Shown in pieces: positions 5,909 through 7,828 of a DNA stretch of 7,828 bases (within the stretch, counting starts at the first letter, position 1; each line of letters opens with the position of its first letter). A program made the translations under genes and the position numbers. The DNA comes from Bacteroidia bacterium (GTDB lineage Bacteria > Bacteroidota > Bacteroidia > Bacteroidales > VadinHA17), in NCBI GenBank assembly GCA_026391515.1, contig JAPLEC010000118.1, positions 1 to 7,828 on the forward strand, in the 5' to 3' direction. The notes under the pieces were generated by a model. The model worked only from the letters and a program-made list of their open reading frames with translations, searched no databases and was not told where the DNA came from.

Positions 5909-6595
5909 CTACTTAATTATCATATTCTGCTTACAGTATTTGTCTATCATTTCTGAAGCTTCATCCGATCCTAGCTCTAAGGCTTTCTTTAAATCCAGAC
6001 ACCCGTCTTCTTTCTTACCCAGCTTAATCAAAGCAATTCCTCTGTTAAAATAAGCCTCTTCAAAATTTGGATTTAGCTCGAGAGCTCTATTGAAGTCGGT
6101 AATTGCTTCGTTGTAGGTTTTAAGCTTGTTCTTTGACATTCCTCTGAAACAGTAGGCCGCTGTATCATAAGGATCAAGCTCAATAGCTTTGGTAAAATCG
6201 GCAATTGCTCCTTTGTAGTTTTTAAGATCATGTTTTACTAATCCTCTGTTAAAATAAGCTTCTTTAAACTCAGGATCGATCTTAATAGCTTCAGAATAGC
6301 ATTCCAGTGCAGCATTTAAAGAACTATCGTCATCCATATACTGGTAAATCATATTCCCTGTCGTGAAGAAAGTTAATGCTCCCGGACCCTCATTAGTTTT
6401 TTCCTCCTTTGGTTCACTATTGACAGCTTGAACAGGGCTGGCAACAGCCTCAGTTCTAATGGAGTCCTGCGGCATGCTTTTAGCTTCCTCCTTGTTCTCT
6501 TTTCCTCTTTGGATGCATCCTTCAGATACCATAAATAATACCGTCAATAGATAAAATGCAATTACTTTAGTAGTAGATTTTTTCATTGATTTCAT
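5909..6595 (-). CDS. TPR lipoprotein
   Basis: A 228-residue protein. The N-terminus MKSMKKSTTKVIAFYLLTVLF leads to VSEGC, a loose lipobox with Cys27 as the probable lipidated residue; Glu at -2 is atypical, so ordinary secretion is possible. Residues 28-80 are polar, rich in Lys, Glu and Ser, and probably an unstructured tether. From about 94 come a half repeat and three TPRs (about 112-145, 146-179 and 180-213) with AYFNRGLVKHDLKNYKGAI and AYFNRGIALIKLGKKEDG signatures. The C-terminal GCLDLKKALELGSDEA...IDKYC closing is common in Bacteroidota TPR proteins and carries cysteines at 199 and 221. It probably serves as an envelope protein-protein interaction scaffold; no partner can be named. Genes on both sides are transcribed the other way: it converges on the FISUMP unit and diverges from the right-edge TPR gene. 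A good Shine-Dalgarno supports the ATG at 6595. Confidence 0.85.
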   Translation of the reverse strand: MKSMKKSTTKVIAFYLLTVLFMVSEGCIQRGKENKEEAKSMPQDSIRTEAVASPVQAVNSEPKEEKTNEGPGALTFFTTGNMIYQYMDDDSSLNAALECYSEAIKIDPEFKEAYFNRGLVKHDLKNYKGAIADFTKAIELDPYDTAAYCFRGMSKNKLKTYNEAITDFNRALELNPNFEEAYFNRGIALIKLGKKEDGCLDLKKALELGSDEASEMIDKYCKQNMIIK

Positions 6596-6600
6596 GATTA

Positions 6601-6608
6601 TTCCTTTT
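6601..6608 (-). promoter_or_regulatory. Strong Shine-Dalgarno of the TPR lipoprotein gene
   Basis: Read on the minus strand this is AAAAGGAA, five bases (TAATC) before the ATG at 6595-6593. It decides the start against the in-frame second ATG at 6586-6584. It stands out because the 1642, 2239, 4555, 5142 and 6791 genes show no comparable site. Confidence 0.6.
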
Positions 6609-6654
6609 GGTCATATGCAATTTCGGATAAATAATTAACAGATGCAAAAAATAG

Positions 6655-6685
6655 TTGACTTTGGCTTGAACATTATGTAACTTTG
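6655..6685 (+). promoter_or_regulatory. Bacteroidota-type promoter, copy 3 of 3
   Basis: TTGACTTTGGC starts at 6655 and a perfect TAACTTTG lies at 6678-6685, with 20 bases after the TTG, exactly as in the copy at 4466. TGTAACTTTG and the ten-base TTGACTTTGG are identical between the two. Transcription would start near 6692, giving a leader of about 99 bases before the ATG at 6791. It lies in the divergent interval; no matching promoter is evident for the minus-strand lipoprotein gene. Confidence 0.75.
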
Positions 6686-6722
6686 ATAAACATTTTATAG
6701 ATACTCCAAATAAGAGGTAATT

Positions 6723-6764
6723 ATGAATAATAAAAGCAGTAGTATTAATTTCGTGCTATCGTAA
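6723..6764 (+). CDS. Possible 13-residue leader peptide
   Basis: ATG 6723 opens a 13-codon frame (MNNKSSSINFVLS, TAA stop) in the leader of the right-edge TPR gene. It is preceded by GAGG at 6714-6717, five bases before the ATG, a better ribosome site than the main gene has. It is in a different frame from the main gene and ends 26 bases before it. Chance cannot be excluded for so short a frame. Confidence 0.25.
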   Translation: MNNKSSSINFVLS

Positions 6765-6790
6765 ATACCTTAACTTAAAATTTATAAGAT

Positions 6791-7828
6791 ATGAGTCTCT
6801 TAGAAGATAACGAACCGATTGGGCCTATTCTCGGTAAATATTTAGTCGAATATCTCTCCAGGCATCCCAAACTGATTCCAACTTCAGAGAAAATCTCTGT
6901 ATCAATTCTTGTTATCGGGCTGGTCCTGAATTTCTTCAAGATAGAAAATACTGGTTTTGTCCTGATAACAGGATCAGTTCTAACCGCGTTAACATATTTT
7001 CTTTCAGCCTTTCAAAGTGTTGAAACAGGAGAGCTGAAAACTACCGGAATTCTTAATTCAACCGGGTTTATCAATTTCATTTATAAGCTTAGTTTTTTTG
7101 CTTTATCATTAACTGCAATAGCTACAATAGGATTTGTATTTAAGACATTCCCATTTATTAAAATGCTTACCACTATAAGTATTATTTCTTTATCTATAGT
7201 ATTAATTATCAGCATTATAACAAAGATTAATGATCGATCCAAAATTTACAATTCCGTTTTCTATATCAGGATTGTTCCTGCTATTTTACTTTTATACTTT
7301 TTATTTACGTTTCATCAAAATTCCAGGGAAAAAGTTACTCAATATTATAATAGCGGGATTGCGAAATATGAAAATTGGGATTTTGACGGAGCATTAGAAG
7401 ATTTTAACAATGAAATAAAAATTAATCCTGGTAATTCAAAAGCATATTATTATAAAGGGAAAATTAATCCCTCAGAGTCTGGATCATTAGCGGATTTCAG
7501 CAAGGCCATAGAAATTAATCCCGACTTCGCTGAAGCATATTATGAAAGAGGGATTTTTAGATTGCACCTGGGCGATTTTGCTGAAGCATATAAGGATTTA
7601 ACCAAGGCTGAGTCTTATCCTGGTTTTTCATTTCCATATTCTTCAGAAACAAAATATTATCACCTGGCCGATGACTGGAAAACAATATCACGTTATAACG
7701 CTCAAATAAAGATAAATCCACGCAATGCAGAGGCATATTTTATGAGAGGATCTTCAAAACATCAAATTTCTGATAACTCCGGAGCAATGGAGGACTTAAA
7801 CAAGGCAATAGAAATTGATCCTGATTAT
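6791..7828 (+). CDS. Multi-pass membrane protein with TPRs (3' end outside window)
   Basis: The frame stays open from ATG 6791 to the last base, giving 346 residues with no stop. A short polar start leads to five hydrophobic segments (about 35-49, 55-74, 99-117, 125-143 and 158-174). A soluble part follows with TPR-like repeats: AKYENWDFDGALEDFNNEIKINP (about 191-213), a shortened repeat around SGSLADFSKAIEINPDF (230-246), GDFAEAYKDL (261-270), a loose repeat ending NAQIKINPRN (303-312), and a final NSGAMEDLNKAIEIDPDY at the edge. The plan of membrane segments followed by TPRs resembles the 717-residue protein, and it has a matching promoter. With five helices the TPRs lie opposite the N-terminus; basic residues after the last segment (SREK) make a cytoplasmic TPR side plausible but unproven. 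What follows the TPRs is unknown; a C-terminal FISUMP domain is possible. No Shine-Dalgarno precedes the ATG. Confidence 0.8.
   Translation, partial: MSLLEDNEPIGPILGKYLVEYLSRHPKLIPTSEKISVSILVIGLVLNFFKIENTGFVLITGSVLTALTYFLSAFQSVETGELKTTGILNSTGFINFIYKLSFFALSLTAIATIGFVFKTFPFIKMLTTISIISLSIVLIISIITKINDRSKIYNSVFYIRIVPAILLLYFLFTFHQNSREKVTQYYNSGIAKYENWDFDGALEDFNNEIKINPGNSKAYYYKGKINPSESGSLADFSKAIEINPDFAEAYYERGIFRLHLGDFAEAYKDLTKAESYPGFSFPYSSETKYYHLADDWKTISRYNAQIKINPRNAEAYFMRGSSKHQISDNSGAMEDLNKAIEIDPDY

Noticed and set aside
6609..6654. Promoter for the minus-strand TPR lipoprotein gene
   Set aside because: A TTTG and a TATTTATC-like element exist on the minus strand, but only 11 bases separate them and the -7 match is poor.

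Overview
The window looks like a chromosomal segment of a Bacteroidota (probably Bacteroidales- or Cytophagales-like) bacterium. The evidence is AT-rich coding sequence, a DUF5686-type outer-membrane protein, two Fibrobacter-succinogenes-major-paralogous (FISUMP) domains, signal peptides ending in Ser-Gln or Ala-Gln, few Shine-Dalgarno sites, and promoters of the Bacteroidota form TTG-N20-TAnnTTTG. I see no tRNA, rRNA, CRISPR, transposase or phage gene.

Layout, left to right. Bases 1-1320 hold the C-terminal part of a DUF5686 outer-membrane protein whose start lies outside the window. Bases 1321-1641 have no convincing gene but carry a degraded palindromic intergenic repeat. Bases 1642-2121 encode a small secreted protein of unknown function. 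Bases 2239-4392 encode a 717-residue membrane protein: two transmembrane helices, six TPRs, a third transmembrane helix, then a FISUMP domain. It ends at a good intrinsic terminator. A two-gene unit follows: a small outer-membrane barrel (4555-5106) and a secreted stand-alone FISUMP protein (5142-5738), closed by a terminator that works on both strands. A 50-base GC-rich block (5821-5870) lies between this unit and a convergent TPR lipoprotein gene (5909-6595, minus strand). Divergent from that, a five-helix membrane protein with TPRs starts at 6791 and runs off the right edge.

The genes appear connected. The 717-residue protein, the barrel/FISUMP unit and the right-edge TPR protein are each preceded by a promoter with the same first-half sequence (TTkACTTTGGy) and the same 20-base gap before the -7 element. 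The two FISUMP domains are paralogous and share a 22-base identical stretch at the 3' ends of their genes. Three proteins share GDYxGAIxDfxkAIeINP-type TPRs. My reading, which is inference, is an envelope-associated set in which TPRs on a membrane anchor scaffold partners and FISUMP domains act outside the cytoplasm. No enzymatic or defence function can be assigned from sequence alone.
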